NCBI GenBank assembly: GCA_903933715.1
Contig: CAIZLD010000067.1
Location: 1-64,000, forward strand
Reading direction: 5' to 3'
Origin: an uncultured Spartobacteria bacterium
GTDB lineage: Bacteria; Verrucomicrobiota; Verrucomicrobiia; Chthoniobacterales; Chthoniobacteraceae
DNA: 64,000 bases
Numbering within the stretch: the first letter of the stretch is position 1; every line of letters starts with the position of its first letter. A program made the translations under genes and the position numbers. The notes beneath the pieces are model-generated. The model was not told where the DNA came from. It did not search any database and was given only the letters and a program-made list of their open reading frames with translations. Positions 44,517 through 53,724 of this stretch are shown here, one piece after another.

Positions 44517-45353
44517 TTAGGTAGTGTCGTCACGGGATTTGCACGCCATCCTCTTCGGCGGCGCATGCCTGTATTTCTGCCGCCATTTCCCCGGGGACTC
44601 CCCCAAAAACCGGCGGAACTGGCGGCAGAAAAAATAGACATCGCTGTAGCCGCAGGCTTCGGCTATCGAGGCGAGCTTGAGATCGGTCTCGCGCAGCAAC
44701 CACTCGGCTCGGGCAAGGCGGCAGCGGATGATCCATGCAGCGGGAGAATACCCTGTTCGAGCCCGGAATGCCTCGTTCAGCCGTGTGGCTCCCAAGCCGA
44801 CACGCCGCGCAAGAGTTGCAACATCCCACGGCTTTTCAGGTTGATGCCGGATTTCCCGCAGCAATGTCTCCAGCCGGTCGGCATGTGGCGCTTCCGTCGG
44901 AGCCTCCGCACGCCGCCAGACGGCATGGAGGAGCGCCAATGCCAGCGTTTCCGCGGCCTGATTTCCCACTTCGTCCGCGCGGGCGTATTCAGCAACAAGC
45001 CGCTGGCATGCCATCCGGAAAAATTCCGCCTCCACGCCAAGCGGTATCGCTTGGAGGTGGGTGTGCCACGAGGGGTCTTTCACTCTTCGGAAAGGTGTAA
45101 AGTGCAATGCGAAAACTTCGAGTGGCATTGCCGGATCATGGCGCCCCAGAACATGGTTGCCGGGGCGCAGGAGGATGGCTTGCGGGGCGCAGACCGGCAA
45201 CGGTGTTCCATCGATCCGGATTTCCCCGCGCCCAGATAAAACAACCCATAGATCGTGATCTGGAATGCGCAGGTCACAGCTCCAATCGCGGGGGCATAAG
45301 TAATATCTTGGTGGGGCGTTCAGGACCAGCCGATCGAAAGGGAATGAATTCAT
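44517..45353 (-). CDS. AraC-family regulator, first of three in the locus
   Basis: 278 residues from ATG 45353 (MNSFPFDRLVLNAPPRYYLCPRDW). Upstream extension to 45614 would cross the divergent gene's promoter. The N-terminal cupin-like sensor domain (about 30-130, DHDLWVVLSGRGEIRIDG, ILLRPGNHVLG) should bind a sugar ligand. The C-terminal double helix-turn-helix covers about 180-270 (WDVATLARRVGLGATRLNEAFRARTGYSPAAWI, IAEACGYSDVYFFCRQFRRFLGESPG). It is divergent from the hydrolase-isomerase fusion gene, the likely target, across 87 bases that contain a direct repeat. Confidence 0.92.
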   Translation of the reverse strand: MNSFPFDRLVLNAPPRYYLCPRDWSCDLRIPDHDLWVVLSGRGEIRIDGTPLPVCAPQAILLRPGNHVLGRHDPAMPLEVFALHFTPFRRVKDPSWHTHLQAIPLGVEAEFFRMACQRLVAEYARADEVGNQAAETLALALLHAVWRRAEAPTEAPHADRLETLLREIRHQPEKPWDVATLARRVGLGATRLNEAFRARTGYSPAAWIIRCRLARAEWLLRETDLKLASIAEACGYSDVYFFCRQFRRFLGESPGKWRQKYRHAPPKRMACKSRDDTT

Positions 45354-45380
45354 GTCGAAATGACCAACGCGGTGGATAGT

Positions 45381-45399
45381 GCAAATAATTTGGCAAATA
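45381..45399 (+). promoter_or_regulatory. Candidate AraC-type operator half-sites
   Basis: GCAAATA at 45381-45387 is repeated at 45393-45399, spaced 12 bases start to start, in the 87-base gap between the AraC regulator gene and the GH105-IolB fusion gene. AraC proteins bind direct repeats about one to two helical turns apart. Binding is inferred, not shown. Confidence 0.4.
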
Positions 45400-45440
45400 G
45401 TCCATTTATTTTCCCCTCGGTTTCGGGGAGGCTGCTTAGT

Positions 45441-47315
45441 ATGAATAATCGATCCCTTCAGGCTTTTCGTCGGCGGTCTCTCAACTCTGACCCACATTCT
45501 TTTAATACCGGTTGGGAGGATGTGATCGTGCCTTATGGTATGGCGCGCGCAGGCCAGGCGTTCGGAGACGAGAATTTGATCGACTGGGCGCAGCGCTGGT
45601 TTGAACATCACCACTGCGGCGGGTATCTGGAGCAGTCAGAGGAAGGGTATATTCATACCAGGGACGGCACAGTGGGGCACGTTATCGGCACGTATTGCGG
45701 TAACTGGGGTGGTCCCCTCGCTTTTGCGGCTCTCCATCGCGCCCGGCCCGATGCCCGGTTGATTGAAGCCACCCGTTCCGTGTGCGACGGGCTTCTGCGT
45801 CAGGCACTCCGGCTTCACGGCGGCGCATTTGCCCACGGATCAGGCGAGTATACACGGCGAACCGCGTGGGTGGATACGCTCTTTTACAGTTCCAGCGTGC
45901 TGGCCGAGGGTTATGCAATTACGGGCGAGGTTCGCTATGCCGAAGCCGCCATTGAGCAAGCTCTGGCGCACGCACGGTTGCTTCAAGACCCCACGACCGG
46001 AGCTTTCTTCCACGATGGCGATCCCTGCACCGGAGAGCGCTCGATGGCGTTCTGGGCTCGCGGGAACGGGTGGGTGATACTTGCAATGGCTGATGTACTC
46101 CGGCTCTGCCCGCGATCATTGCCGGGATGGGAAGAGGTATTCACCTCGTTTCGCATGCTTGCAGCCTGCCTGTTGCGTTACCAGCATTCCTCGGGGCTGT
46201 GGCGCATTGTACCGGAAAACCCGGATGCGCACCTTGAAACGAGCGGGACAACCATGATCCTTGCGGGTCTGGCCTCCGGACTGGCTCATGGGTTGCTCGA
46301 TAAAGGAGTGTTGGGCCCCATTGTGCGGGGTTGGAACGAGCTCCAGACATGGATTGACAAAGACGGCGTGCTCCAGGGTTCCCAGCTTCCTGCCGGTTGC
46401 GGCAGCTGGGAAACGCACAAACTCTCGGCAATGGGCGAGCGAACCTATTCCCAGGGGATGCTCTGGCGTCTGCTGGCCGATCTCCATTCCATCGGGGTGT
46501 TTGAACCCAGTCAGCTTTCAGCTCCCGCGAGTGATTATTTCCAGCCCGTGCCTCTTGCGCACGGGATCAACCGCCCTGCGCGGAACTCCTGCGAGATTAT
46601 TGATTTCTCGATGCTTGTTCTCGAGGCCGGGGAGACCCACACCTTCTCCACAGGGGACCGGGAATACGGCATGGATATCCTCTCCGGCACGGCTTCAATC
46701 CGTATCGGGGACGCCGAATTTGCGAATCTTGGCGGACGAAAGAGTGTTTTTGACGCGCCACCCTCCGGCGCGTATGCCGGATGCGGATCGAACGTTGTCA
46801 TCACCGCCCATACCCGGATGGAAATGGCCATCGGATCCTGCCCGAGCGCCACGCCGATTGAACCCTACGCGATCACTCCCGAGACCGTCACCAACGGGCA
46901 ATGGGGGGAAGGCAATACGGAGCGCCATTATCACCATCTCATTACCGACAAGCAGCCAAGCGAGCGTCTTTGGTTCGCCGAAGTGACTGTTGCCGATGGG
47001 TCCTGGGCTACCTATCCTCCGCACAAACACGAGGATGTGCCGGGCAATCTCTTCCAGGAGGAAATGTATTACTACCGGACCGAGCCCGCCCATGGCTTCG
47101 GTTTCTGCGCATCTTTCGGCGGCGAAGTCGGCGGCGATCACGCGTTCATGATTCGCGACAGCAGCCTGCACTTGATGCCCAATGGCTATCATACCGTGAC
47201 AGCCGCCCCGGGCTATCGTGTCTGTTATGTCGCCGTCTATGCGGGCCGCGACAAAGGCCACAGCCCCTCGCCCCACCCTGTTCACGTAAACTTTCAAAAG
47301 AACCTCGCCAAATGA
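45441..47315 (+). CDS. Fusion of GH105-type unsaturated uronyl hydrolase and IolB-type isomerase
   Basis: 624 residues from ATG 45441, which has GGGGAGG 9 bases upstream; an in-frame ATG at 45360 would abut the divergent regulator start. Residues about 10-360 are a GH105/GH88 (alpha/alpha)6 barrel: [16 protein letters not shown] carries the catalytic Asp at about 145, then [33 protein letters not shown]. Residues about 375-615 are a complete IolB bicupin: [51 protein letters not shown], with metal-binding His-x-His and late His. GH105 releases 4-deoxy-5-keto-uronate from lyase products. IolB-like isomerases act on 5-deoxy-glucuronate, so the fused domain plausibly isomerises the released keto-uronate. 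No signal peptide. Confidence 0.88.
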   Translation: MNNRSLQAFRRRSLNSDPHSFNTGWEDVIVPYGMARAGQAFGDENLIDWAQRWFEHHHCGGYLEQSEEGYIHTRDGTVGHVIGTYCGNWGGPLAFAALHRARPDARLIEATRSVCDGLLRQALRLHGGAFAHGSGEYTRRTAWVDTLFYSSSVLAEGYAITGEVRYAEAAIEQALAHARLLQDPTTGAFFHDGDPCTGERSMAFWARGNGWVILAMADVLRLCPRSLPGWEEVFTSFRMLAACLLRYQHSSGLWRIVPENPDAHLETSGTTMILAGLASGLAHGLLDKGVLGPIVRGWNELQTWIDKDGVLQGSQLPAGCGSWETHKLSAMGERTYSQGMLWRLLADLHSIGVFEPSQLSAPASDYFQPVPLAHGINRPARNSCEIIDFSMLVLEAGETHTFSTGDREYGMDILSGTASIRIGDAEFANLGGRKSVFDAPPSGAYAGCGSNVVITAHTRMEMAIGSCPSATPIEPYAITPETVTNGQWGEGNTERHYHHLITDKQPSERLWFAEVTVADGSWATYPPHKHEDVPGNLFQEEMYYYRTEPAHGFGFCASFGGEVGGDHAFMIRDSSLHLMPNGYHTVTAAPGYRVCYVAVYAGRDKGHSPSPHPVHVNFQKNLAK

Positions 47316-47989
47316 CAAACACTGCAACGGAATGGAACAACGATGCGGAACTTTTTGAACTGCTGCGCCGTGATCTCTACACGCCGGTCGTGGGAGACAT
47401 TCTGGACTCCCTCGGGCGCTATCACCAAATCCTGCCCGCGGAAATCCAGCCCGCCCGCGAGTCGATGGTGGTAACCGGCCGCGCCATGCCAGCGCTGATG
47501 ATCGATGTTTACGGCCCGCAGAAAAAGCCGTTCGGTCTTCTTACCGAGGCTCTGGATGACCTCAGGCCCGGAGAAGTCTACATTGCCTCAGGGGGAGAGA
47601 TGCGTTGCGCCTATTGGGGGGAATTGCTAACCGCTGCCGCACGCACGCGCGGAGCTGCCGGAGCTGTTATCAACGGATATCACCGTGATACCCCTAAAAT
47701 GCTGGAGCAAAACTGGCCTGTCTTCTCGCGCGGCCGATTCTGCCAGGATTCTGCGGTGCGCACCCAGGTTGCGGACTTCCGCTGTGCGATCGAGGTGGGC
47801 GGCGTCTGGATCGAGCCAGGAGACCTCGTCTTCGGGGATCTCGATGGCATAGTCATCATCCCTCGCGCGCTCGAAACCGAGGTGATCACCAAGGCGCTGG
47901 AAAAAGCGCGCGGTGAGAAAGTCGTACGCAAGGCGATTGAGGGTGGAATGAGCGCAACGGAAGCCTTCTGCAAATTTGGAATATTATGA
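47312..47989 (+). CDS. RraA/HMG-aldolase family protein
   Basis: 225 residues from ATG 47312, sharing ATGA with the stop of the fusion gene. Family features are [18 protein letters not shown] near the start, [28 protein letters not shown] in the middle, and [24 protein letters not shown] near 165-190, the metal-binding and active-site segment of RraA-like aldolases. Characterised relatives cleave pyruvate from 4-hydroxy-4-methyl-2-oxoglutarate or act as RNase E inhibitors. Directly downstream of a deoxy-uronate pathway, an aldolase role on a 2-keto-3-deoxy acid is more plausible, but this is inference. It is coupled by another ATGA overlap to the next gene. Confidence 0.85.
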   Translation: MTNTATEWNNDAELFELLRRDLYTPVVGDILDSLGRYHQILPAEIQPARESMVVTGRAMPALMIDVYGPQKKPFGLLTEALDDLRPGEVYIASGGEMRCAYWGELLTAAARTRGAAGAVINGYHRDTPKMLEQNWPVFSRGRFCQDSAVRTQVADFRCAIEVGGVWIEPGDLVFGDLDGIVIIPRALETEVITKALEKARGEKVVRKAIEGGMSATEAFCKFGIL

Positions 47990-48756
47990 GCAACACCGAA
48001 ACACCTTTTCACCTGCGCGGCCAGACCGCACTCATCACCGGAGGGAGCTCCGGTATCGGCTTTGCCATCGCAAAAGCGTTTGTAAACCATGGCGCCCGCG
48101 TCGTGCTCGTCGGCCGCAGAGCCAATGAACTGACCGAAGCCGCTACCGCGCTTGGTCCTGCCGCATTTGCATTACCAGCCGATATCACCAGAACGGAGGA
48201 GGCACCCTCAATCGTGACCCGAGCCGAAGAGTTGGCTGGGCCTATCACCACTCTTGTCAACAACGCGGGCAAGCACCTCAAGCGTCCAACGATCGATGTG
48301 ACCGAGGCGGATTTTATCGAGATTATAAATGTACACGTGACCGCAGCACATGCCCTCAGCCGGCATGTCGCCGCAAGGATGATTGCAAGCGGCCGCGGTG
48401 GGCACATCCTGTTTATGGCATCCATGGGTTCCATTATGGGGCTGCCCCAAGCCTCGGCGTATTCGGCTGCGAAATCTGCGCTTCTGGGGCTGACCCGCTC
48501 GTTAGCGGCGGAATGGTCGCCGAAGGGTATCCGCGTCAATGCCATCGCCCCGGGGTGGATCGAAACTCCGATGTTAAAACAGGCCATGGCTGCCGATCCC
48601 CAACGGCAGGCGAAGGTTTTGGGACGTACGCCGCTTAACTGCTTCGGAGCCCCCGAAGACATTGCATATGCTTCGGTATATCTTTCCTCCCCGGCAGCCC
48701 GGTTCGTAACCGGAAGCTGCCTCGTCGTGGACGGCGGAGCCAGCATTGGGCTGTGA
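47986..48756 (+). CDS. SDR dehydrogenase, KduD-like
   Basis: 256 residues, classical [15 protein letters not shown] cofactor loop at about 18-29, NNAG near 90, catalytic Ser in MASMGS, and [19 protein letters not shown]. The C-terminal [29 protein letters not shown] is standard for the gluconate/KduD/FabG branch. KduD reduces 2,5-diketo-3-deoxygluconate to 2-keto-3-deoxygluconate after the isomerase step. The gene follows a uronyl hydrolase-isomerase fusion and an aldolase-like gene with ATGA overlaps, so this assignment suits the operon. Other sugar-alcohol dehydrogenases cannot be excluded by sequence alone. Confidence 0.83.
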   Translation: MSNTETPFHLRGQTALITGGSSGIGFAIAKAFVNHGARVVLVGRRANELTEAATALGPAAFALPADITRTEEAPSIVTRAEELAGPITTLVNNAGKHLKRPTIDVTEADFIEIINVHVTAAHALSRHVAARMIASGRGGHILFMASMGSIMGLPQASAYSAAKSALLGLTRSLAAEWSPKGIRVNAIAPGWIETPMLKQAMAADPQRQAKVLGRTPLNCFGAPEDIAYASVYLSSPAARFVTGSCLVVDGGASIGL

Positions 48757-48773
48757 AGTCCAATAGGAGATCT

Positions 48774-48900
48774 CCGGGGTTGCCTCGGGGAGCCCAGAGT
48801 TTGAAGATCTTCCTGTTCGGTGTCTGCGAGCCGCTCAAATGAGTAGTCGCACGTAACGAACAATAAGCCGCTTTGAGCGGCTCACCCCGGGGTTGCTCTC
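48774..48900. repeat. Nested inverted repeats between convergent genes
   Basis: A 12-bp perfect inverted repeat, GAGCCGCTCAAA (48828-48839) and TTTGAGCGGCTC (48872-48883), encloses 32 bases. Its right half also forms a tight 7-bp hairpin, AGCCGCT-TTG-AGCGGCT (48866-48882), so the two folds are mutually exclusive. Outside them CCGGGGTTGC occurs twice (48774-48783 and 48887-48896). The element lies between the convergent SDR and isomerase genes and may end transcription in both directions, or be a REP-like dispersed repeat. Confidence 0.55.
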
Positions 48901-48916
48901 CCTTTACCGCCTGGGT

Positions 48917-49681
48917 TTACCCCTCAGATTGCGTGCAAAGAGTACGAAGCGTTTGCGCATCCGCTTGGAGAGACGCAAGGGCATCCTCTTTGACAAACTC
49001 CAGAGTCAATGGGCAGTTTTTTTCGTTGCGGCGCAACTCGGCCACATATGCGCTCCAACGCTCCCATCCGTCTGCCAGCGGGAAACGAGCGGCGGGCTCG
49101 CCGCACCAGTGAAACACATGCACATGCTCCAAACGGGGCATTAGCAATTTCAGGCCCGAAAGGCACTCATCCAAGGACAGGCCGTGCGACGGCTGCCAGA
49201 GCGTTTTGATGAATGGGTGAGCGGTCGCTTCGAGAAGCTCCATTGCCGATTGAGCGGTATCCGTAAGGGTGCCCCCGTGGAATTCGTAAGCGATCCGGAT
49301 ATTCCTTGCTCCCGCGAGGTCGGCGCAATGGAGGGCGTCCGCAGCAACGGCCGCCTTTTGGGAAGCAGAGCATTGTGCGGAACCGAGGGTTCCCGCCCAG
49401 ACGCGGATCACCGGAGCGCCTAGTTCCGCAGCGGTTTCCACAATGTTGGAGAAATCCAGTCCATCATCTGTTGCAAGGCGATAGTAGGAACCGTATGCGG
49501 CCACGGAAAGACCGGCATCGCGGGTCATCGCGCCGACTTTTTCCGCAGCGTTCAAATTGCCATGGGGGACATGGACATCTCCCCCCCATTCGATACAGCG
49601 CAGCCCCGTTTGCAGGCAGGCTGCAATAATTTCCTGCGGAGAAAGCTTTCTGAACGTGATGGAAACGAGGCCGGGGATCAT
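48917..49681 (-). CDS. TIM-barrel sugar isomerase/epimerase (AP-endonuclease-2 fold)
   Basis: 254 residues, matching the xylose-isomerase-like TIM barrel family. Visible metal-site candidates on successive strands are RCIEWGGDVHVPHG, IAYEFHGGTL (Glu and His), LWQPSHG (His), VHVFHW (His) and LTLEFV (Glu). Substrate unknown; relatives isomerise or epimerise keto-sugars and inositols. It is the last gene of a leftward operon, 3 bases after the dehydrogenase stop. It may interconvert keto-sugars from the rhamnose or uronate branch, which is inference from position. Confidence 0.83.
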   Translation of the reverse strand: MIPGLVSITFRKLSPQEIIAACLQTGLRCIEWGGDVHVPHGNLNAAEKVGAMTRDAGLSVAAYGSYYRLATDDGLDFSNIVETAAELGAPVIRVWAGTLGSAQCSASQKAAVAADALHCADLAGARNIRIAYEFHGGTLTDTAQSAMELLEATAHPFIKTLWQPSHGLSLDECLSGLKLLMPRLEHVHVFHWCGEPAARFPLADGWERWSAYVAELRRNEKNCPLTLEFVKEDALASLQADAQTLRTLCTQSEG

Positions 49682-49684
49682 AAA

Positions 49685-50680
49685 TCAGGCCTTTCTCGCG
49701 AGCGTCTCCTTTTTGACAAGATACTGGAGCGGCGCCCCTTCCAGGTATCGGCGCAATTCATCCACCATCCACTTGCCCATGCGCGCACATTCGGCATCCG
49801 TGCTGCCGGCGATGTGCGGTGTCAAAATCACGTTGGGCAGGGTTCGCAACGGGGAGTCGGCGGCCGGGGGCTCGGGATGGGTGACGTCCAGAATCGCGGA
49901 AAGATCCGGGCGGGATGAAAGAACCTCGATCATTTCCTCCTCCGCAATGATTGCACCCCGTGCTGTGTTGATCAGGGTGGCCCCCTCTTTCATCGAAGCA
50001 ATGAGCTTGCCGTTAATCATTCCTTCGGTCTCCGGCAGCCACGGTGTGTGCAAGCTGATCACATCACATTCCCGGAACAGCTCTTCGAGGCTGACGAGCT
50101 TGACATTTAACTCGGCCGCCTGCTCGGGCGTGAGCGATGGATGATGTGCCAGAACAGTCAAATCCAACGGAGCCAGAAGTTTTAACGTCGAGCGGCCGAT
50201 GGCGCCCAGGGTCACCAGCCCGATTTTGCTGCGATAGGCTCCGGGGGTTTTCTCCATGACTCTTTGCTCCTGCGGCAAACGCATCGCCCTTGAACAATGC
50301 CAGAACCGCTTGAGACTTAAAAGGATGGTGCCCAAAGTGTATTCGGCAACCGGGATGCTATTTGCCACCCATGCGCTCGATACGAGAATGCCGCGCTCCC
50401 ATCCCGCATCGGTTACAAAGCCTTTTACACTGCCTGCCGCGTAAAAGACCGCTTTGAGATTGGGTGCTGCCGCGAGAAATTCCTCATCCAGCAACGGCAT
50501 GCCCCATGTGCTGAAAATGAAATCCGCTGATTGTAATTCACATTTGGCCTCCCGCCACTGACTGGGGTCGAAAACCGGCCAAGGGGTATCAACCAACTGA
50601 CCAAGTTCCGTCAGGACTTCCCGCGGAAAAACATTTTGTTGCAGATTGGGCGGACAGAAGACAAGCGCGCGTAATGTCAT
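49685..50680 (-). CDS. D-isomer-specific 2-hydroxyacid dehydrogenase family protein
   Basis: 331 residues. The NAD-binding fingerprint reads VTLGAIGRSTLKLL (usual form GxGxxG, here TLGAIG, so the first Gly is changed). Catalytic residues are in place: Arg in INTARGA, Glu in LDVTHPEPP and His in LTPHIAGS. Family members reduce 2-keto acids or oxidise 2-hydroxy acids, including glyoxylate, hydroxypyruvate and phosphoglycerate. The substrate here is unknown. The neighbouring sugar genes suggest a sugar acid. It is preceded by an A/T-rich gap of 35 bases after the secreted glycosidase gene. Confidence 0.87.
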   Translation of the reverse strand: MTLRALVFCPPNLQQNVFPREVLTELGQLVDTPWPVFDPSQWREAKCELQSADFIFSTWGMPLLDEEFLAAAPNLKAVFYAAGSVKGFVTDAGWERGILVSSAWVANSIPVAEYTLGTILLSLKRFWHCSRAMRLPQEQRVMEKTPGAYRSKIGLVTLGAIGRSTLKLLAPLDLTVLAHHPSLTPEQAAELNVKLVSLEELFRECDVISLHTPWLPETEGMINGKLIASMKEGATLINTARGAIIAEEEMIEVLSSRPDLSAILDVTHPEPPAADSPLRTLPNVILTPHIAGSTDAECARMGKWMVDELRRYLEGAPLQYLVKKETLARKA

Positions 50681-50715
50681 TATTTACTTATGAGAATAGG
50701 ATTATTAAATAGTTT

Positions 50716-52488
50716 TCATTTCCCGTCTTCGTACGGACTGACCGAAAAATCATCCCAATAAAGGCCGGTGCCGAGGTTCCAATACATGCCGACAGTCATT
50801 TCCCGAACCTTCGCCATACCCGGATCCGTGGCGAACAATTTGCCATCGACAAAAATTTTGGCCTCTTTGCCATCGAAAACGCTGCGCACCTGGTGCCAGC
50901 CCTTCTCGAGCTTGAGTATGGTTTGTGTTTTCGCTCCCACATTTTGGCATTTAATGAAACCGCCCTCCATATTCAGGCGTATCCGGGGGTCGCCGTCCCC
51001 ACGGAAGTCAGCCAAGCCGCTTGCGCCAGGCTCCAATGAATTGAGGAAGTAATATTCCACGATTGCTGGGCGCGGCTCGTCAAAAAAGACCAAATCGCCA
51101 GCACAATTCGGCCCGGTAAACAGGCTCCACGTTCCTTTGCAGGCGACTTTGTTGGATCGCTGGATAGGCCACTTCTCAGAGCATCCAGTCCATCCTTTGA
51201 GGTCGGCCTCAAACCCGTTGGTATAGGGCAGGGTGAGGGGATCGTTGCCTTTTTCCGGATAACCCAGCCATTGCCTCACCGTGCGGTTGTTGATCGCGGC
51301 CCGATGGGCGTCTCTGTGGTAAAGGTTGATAACTTTGCATCCGTGCCGGTAATAATTTTCAAGTCGATCAATGGCCATGATGCCGCCAAATTCGATTGCG
51401 TTCCACCCTTGGTCGCCTCGCGAATCGATGATGTAGTCAAAAGTCAACGGCTGGGCATTATAAGTGGACCAGCCGGGAATCGCCTCGGGGTGTTTCTTAA
51501 GCAATGTGCCATGATTTTTGATCCCCGACCCCACCCCGTGCAGCATGATTTTGTGCGGGGGGATGCCATGCGCAACGGCGATATCCGCCAGGGAATCGAA
51601 ATAATAGCGCATGATTGAGGCCACAGTGTCGTCCCGTAGTGTTGCGCCTTTGCCACCCTGCAGCCCCAGTGTGGTGGCCGCGGCGAACCCGAGTTGGAGC
51701 GGCGCTCCTATCGTCTCGGGGCGGTCTGTTTCGGGCCGTTTTTTCCATGAAAAGATATCCTCCGTCTCATGCCCGGCGTAGAAAGCACCGAGGTGATCCG
51801 CCTGCATCTCCCAGCCGAATACCAATCCTCCAAAAAGATATTTGCGGTTTTCCGGCAGGTTCCGATACCACTTCACGATAATCGGCACCAATACATCGAG
51901 CTCCTTTTTGTTGGATGCGATGAAGGCGGGGGATGCCAGATTGGGCCCCGGCGTGAGTGGAATCCAGCGTGTGGGCCCCCATTTCACCCATGTCATCTTT
52001 ACTGCCTTCTCCTTGCCCCATCCATACCACTCAACATTGTTGATGTTCTCCGGGTTATATCCTGGCTGATCCGGCGCCCACCAGTTCCAGAGTTCGGGCC
52101 GATTATCCCAAAAACGATCTCCCATTAACCGAATAACGACAGGCGCACCCGTTTCATCAGCCGCGCGCAAAGCATCATTGACATATTCAACCGTTTTTTC
52201 GGTTGCCTGCTGCAAAATACAAATTTGAGTGCTGAAGCCGAAACGACGATGGCCGTCCTTGCTGGCCGTTACCCCCAAGCGATTCACGCAATTAGCCGCC
52301 AAGCCGGGCGTCAAGTCAGGTCCGAAACAGTAAGCGAAAATGAGGGGATCCTCATTATTTCTGGAGTCCTGCGCGGCCCTGCTGCTGATCAACGACACGG
52401 AGCAGAGGATAACAAATAGAAGAGAAAATTTCGAGACCAGCTTGGTTTGGAGGCTGCTCCATTTTGTTTGATAGGTCGATGTGTTCAT
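50716..52488 (-). CDS. Secreted putative glycoside hydrolase with C-terminal LamG-like module
   Basis: 590 residues. A long N-terminus with a hydrophobic stretch at about 20-36 (FSLLFVILCSVSLIS) looks like a signal peptide. Residues about 45-410 resemble a TIM-barrel glycosidase: APVVIRLMGDRFWDNRPELWNWW, GGLVFGWEMQADHLGAF with a candidate acid Glu, and WNAIEFGGIMAIDRL with a candidate nucleophile Glu. Residues about 420-585 form a beta module (GFEADLKGWTG, VYYFLNSLEPG-like, GWHQVRSVFDGKEAKIFVDGKLF, GLYWDDFSVSP) of the same type as the three repeats in the 1623-residue protein of this locus. Exact family not recognised. Confidence 0.68.
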   Translation of the reverse strand: MNTSTYQTKWSSLQTKLVSKFSLLFVILCSVSLISSRAAQDSRNNEDPLIFAYCFGPDLTPGLAANCVNRLGVTASKDGHRRFGFSTQICILQQATEKTVEYVNDALRAADETGAPVVIRLMGDRFWDNRPELWNWWAPDQPGYNPENINNVEWYGWGKEKAVKMTWVKWGPTRWIPLTPGPNLASPAFIASNKKELDVLVPIIVKWYRNLPENRKYLFGGLVFGWEMQADHLGAFYAGHETEDIFSWKKRPETDRPETIGAPLQLGFAAATTLGLQGGKGATLRDDTVASIMRYYFDSLADIAVAHGIPPHKIMLHGVGSGIKNHGTLLKKHPEAIPGWSTYNAQPLTFDYIIDSRGDQGWNAIEFGGIMAIDRLENYYRHGCKVINLYHRDAHRAAINNRTVRQWLGYPEKGNDPLTLPYTNGFEADLKGWTGCSEKWPIQRSNKVACKGTWSLFTGPNCAGDLVFFDEPRPAIVEYYFLNSLEPGASGLADFRGDGDPRIRLNMEGGFIKCQNVGAKTQTILKLEKGWHQVRSVFDGKEAKIFVDGKLFATDPGMAKVREMTVGMYWNLGTGLYWDDFSVSPYEDGK

Positions 52489-52500
52489 AGGGGTATGGCC

Positions 52501-53724
52501 TTACTTCACCGCGTTCATGTTGCCGTTGGCGTCTCCGAAAAAAATCGTGCCGTCATCAAAGACTGGCGATGAGAAAATCTCCTTGCGCGGCCCGATCGTC
52601 ACTTTCCACAGCTCCTGGCCGGAATGGCGGTCCAACGCGCGCATTCCCACGGTGTCGGCAACCAGCAGAAGCTCCCCAATCACAATAGGCGACGCTTCAA
52701 TCTGCCCTTTTTCGACACGCATCTGCCACATCGGTTTTCCTGCCTTTCTATCCAGGGCGAAAAATATCGCGCCGCTCCCCCGCGGATCTCCCATGCAGCC
52801 AATATAGACGGCCTCTTTGGTTGCCGTTGGAGATGCGCTGATGACACGTCCGGTCATCTCAGGCATGGCAAAATCCCATTGTTTTTTTCCGGTCGCCGCG
52901 TCCAAGGCATAGAGATTTCCATCCCAACTGGGTATATAGACGGTGCCGTCCAAAATCGCCGGAGTAGCCGTGACCCAATAGCCTGTTTTGAAGCGCCACT
53001 TTTCTTTTCCAGTGCCGATGTCCACCGCATAGACGTTCCCGTCAAGACTCCCAAAATAGACAGTATCCGCCGAGACAGTCGGGGACGAGAAGACAGGGCC
53101 TTCGGTCTTAAAACGCCATTTCAGCTGTCCTTTGGATGGTTCCAAAGCATAGAGAAAGCCGTCCTGGCTTCCGACCAGCAGCCATCTGCTGTAGACCTCA
53201 TGATAATCTTCCTTTTCCCACACCGCAGGCGATGAACGGACGAGGCCTCCCGTCTGGTAAGCCCATTTCTTTTCCCCAGTCCAAGCGTCCAAGGCATAAA
53301 TATTTTTGTCATGGCAGCCGAAGTAGACCGTGCCGTTGACCACCGCAGGGGAAGAACGCATGGGCGCTCCGGTTTTAAACGTCCACCGCTCCTCGCCCGT
53401 TTTGGAATCGAGCGCATAGAAGATCCCTTTCTGGTTACCGAAATAGACCATTCCCTCGGCCACTGCCGGAGTCGACAGGATCAAGTCGCCATAGACAGAA
53501 TTGACTTTGGGATCTCCGACCCTGTGCTTCCAGAAACTCTGACCTTTGAGCGCGGTGTTTTCGGCTGAATACACCCCCGTGCGTTGGAGGTTCCCCCGAA
53601 AAAGGGCATCAGCCTGCGCGGAAAATGGAATCGCCCAGCTTGCAACAAGAGATAATGCCAGCAAACGCGAAAAAGGATAAAAGCGGGAATCCGTGGAAGG
53701 CCGTCGGGGGGGCAATATATTCAT
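52501..53724 (-). CDS. Secreted PQQ-type beta-propeller protein
   Basis: 407 residues, with a signal peptide ending near SAQADALF (about residue 40). The remainder consists of about seven repeats of the PQQ-like or BamB blade, e.g. VYFGCHDKNIYALDAWTGEKKW and VYFGSLDGNVYAVDIGTGKEKW, with the usual SSPAV between them. No PQQ-dependent dehydrogenase catalytic domain is seen, so this is more likely a binding or scaffold protein in the periplasm or on the surface. It is first in a leftward operon with the secreted putative glycosidase, 12 bases upstream of it. Confidence 0.85.
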   Translation of the reverse strand: MNILPPRRPSTDSRFYPFSRLLALSLVASWAIPFSAQADALFRGNLQRTGVYSAENTALKGQSFWKHRVGDPKVNSVYGDLILSTPAVAEGMVYFGNQKGIFYALDSKTGEERWTFKTGAPMRSSPAVVNGTVYFGCHDKNIYALDAWTGEKKWAYQTGGLVRSSPAVWEKEDYHEVYSRWLLVGSQDGFLYALEPSKGQLKWRFKTEGPVFSSPTVSADTVYFGSLDGNVYAVDIGTGKEKWRFKTGYWVTATPAILDGTVYIPSWDGNLYALDAATGKKQWDFAMPEMTGRVISASPTATKEAVYIGCMGDPRGSGAIFFALDRKAGKPMWQMRVEKGQIEASPIVIGELLLVADTVGMRALDRHSGQELWKVTIGPRKEIFSSPVFDDGTIFFGDANGNMNAVK

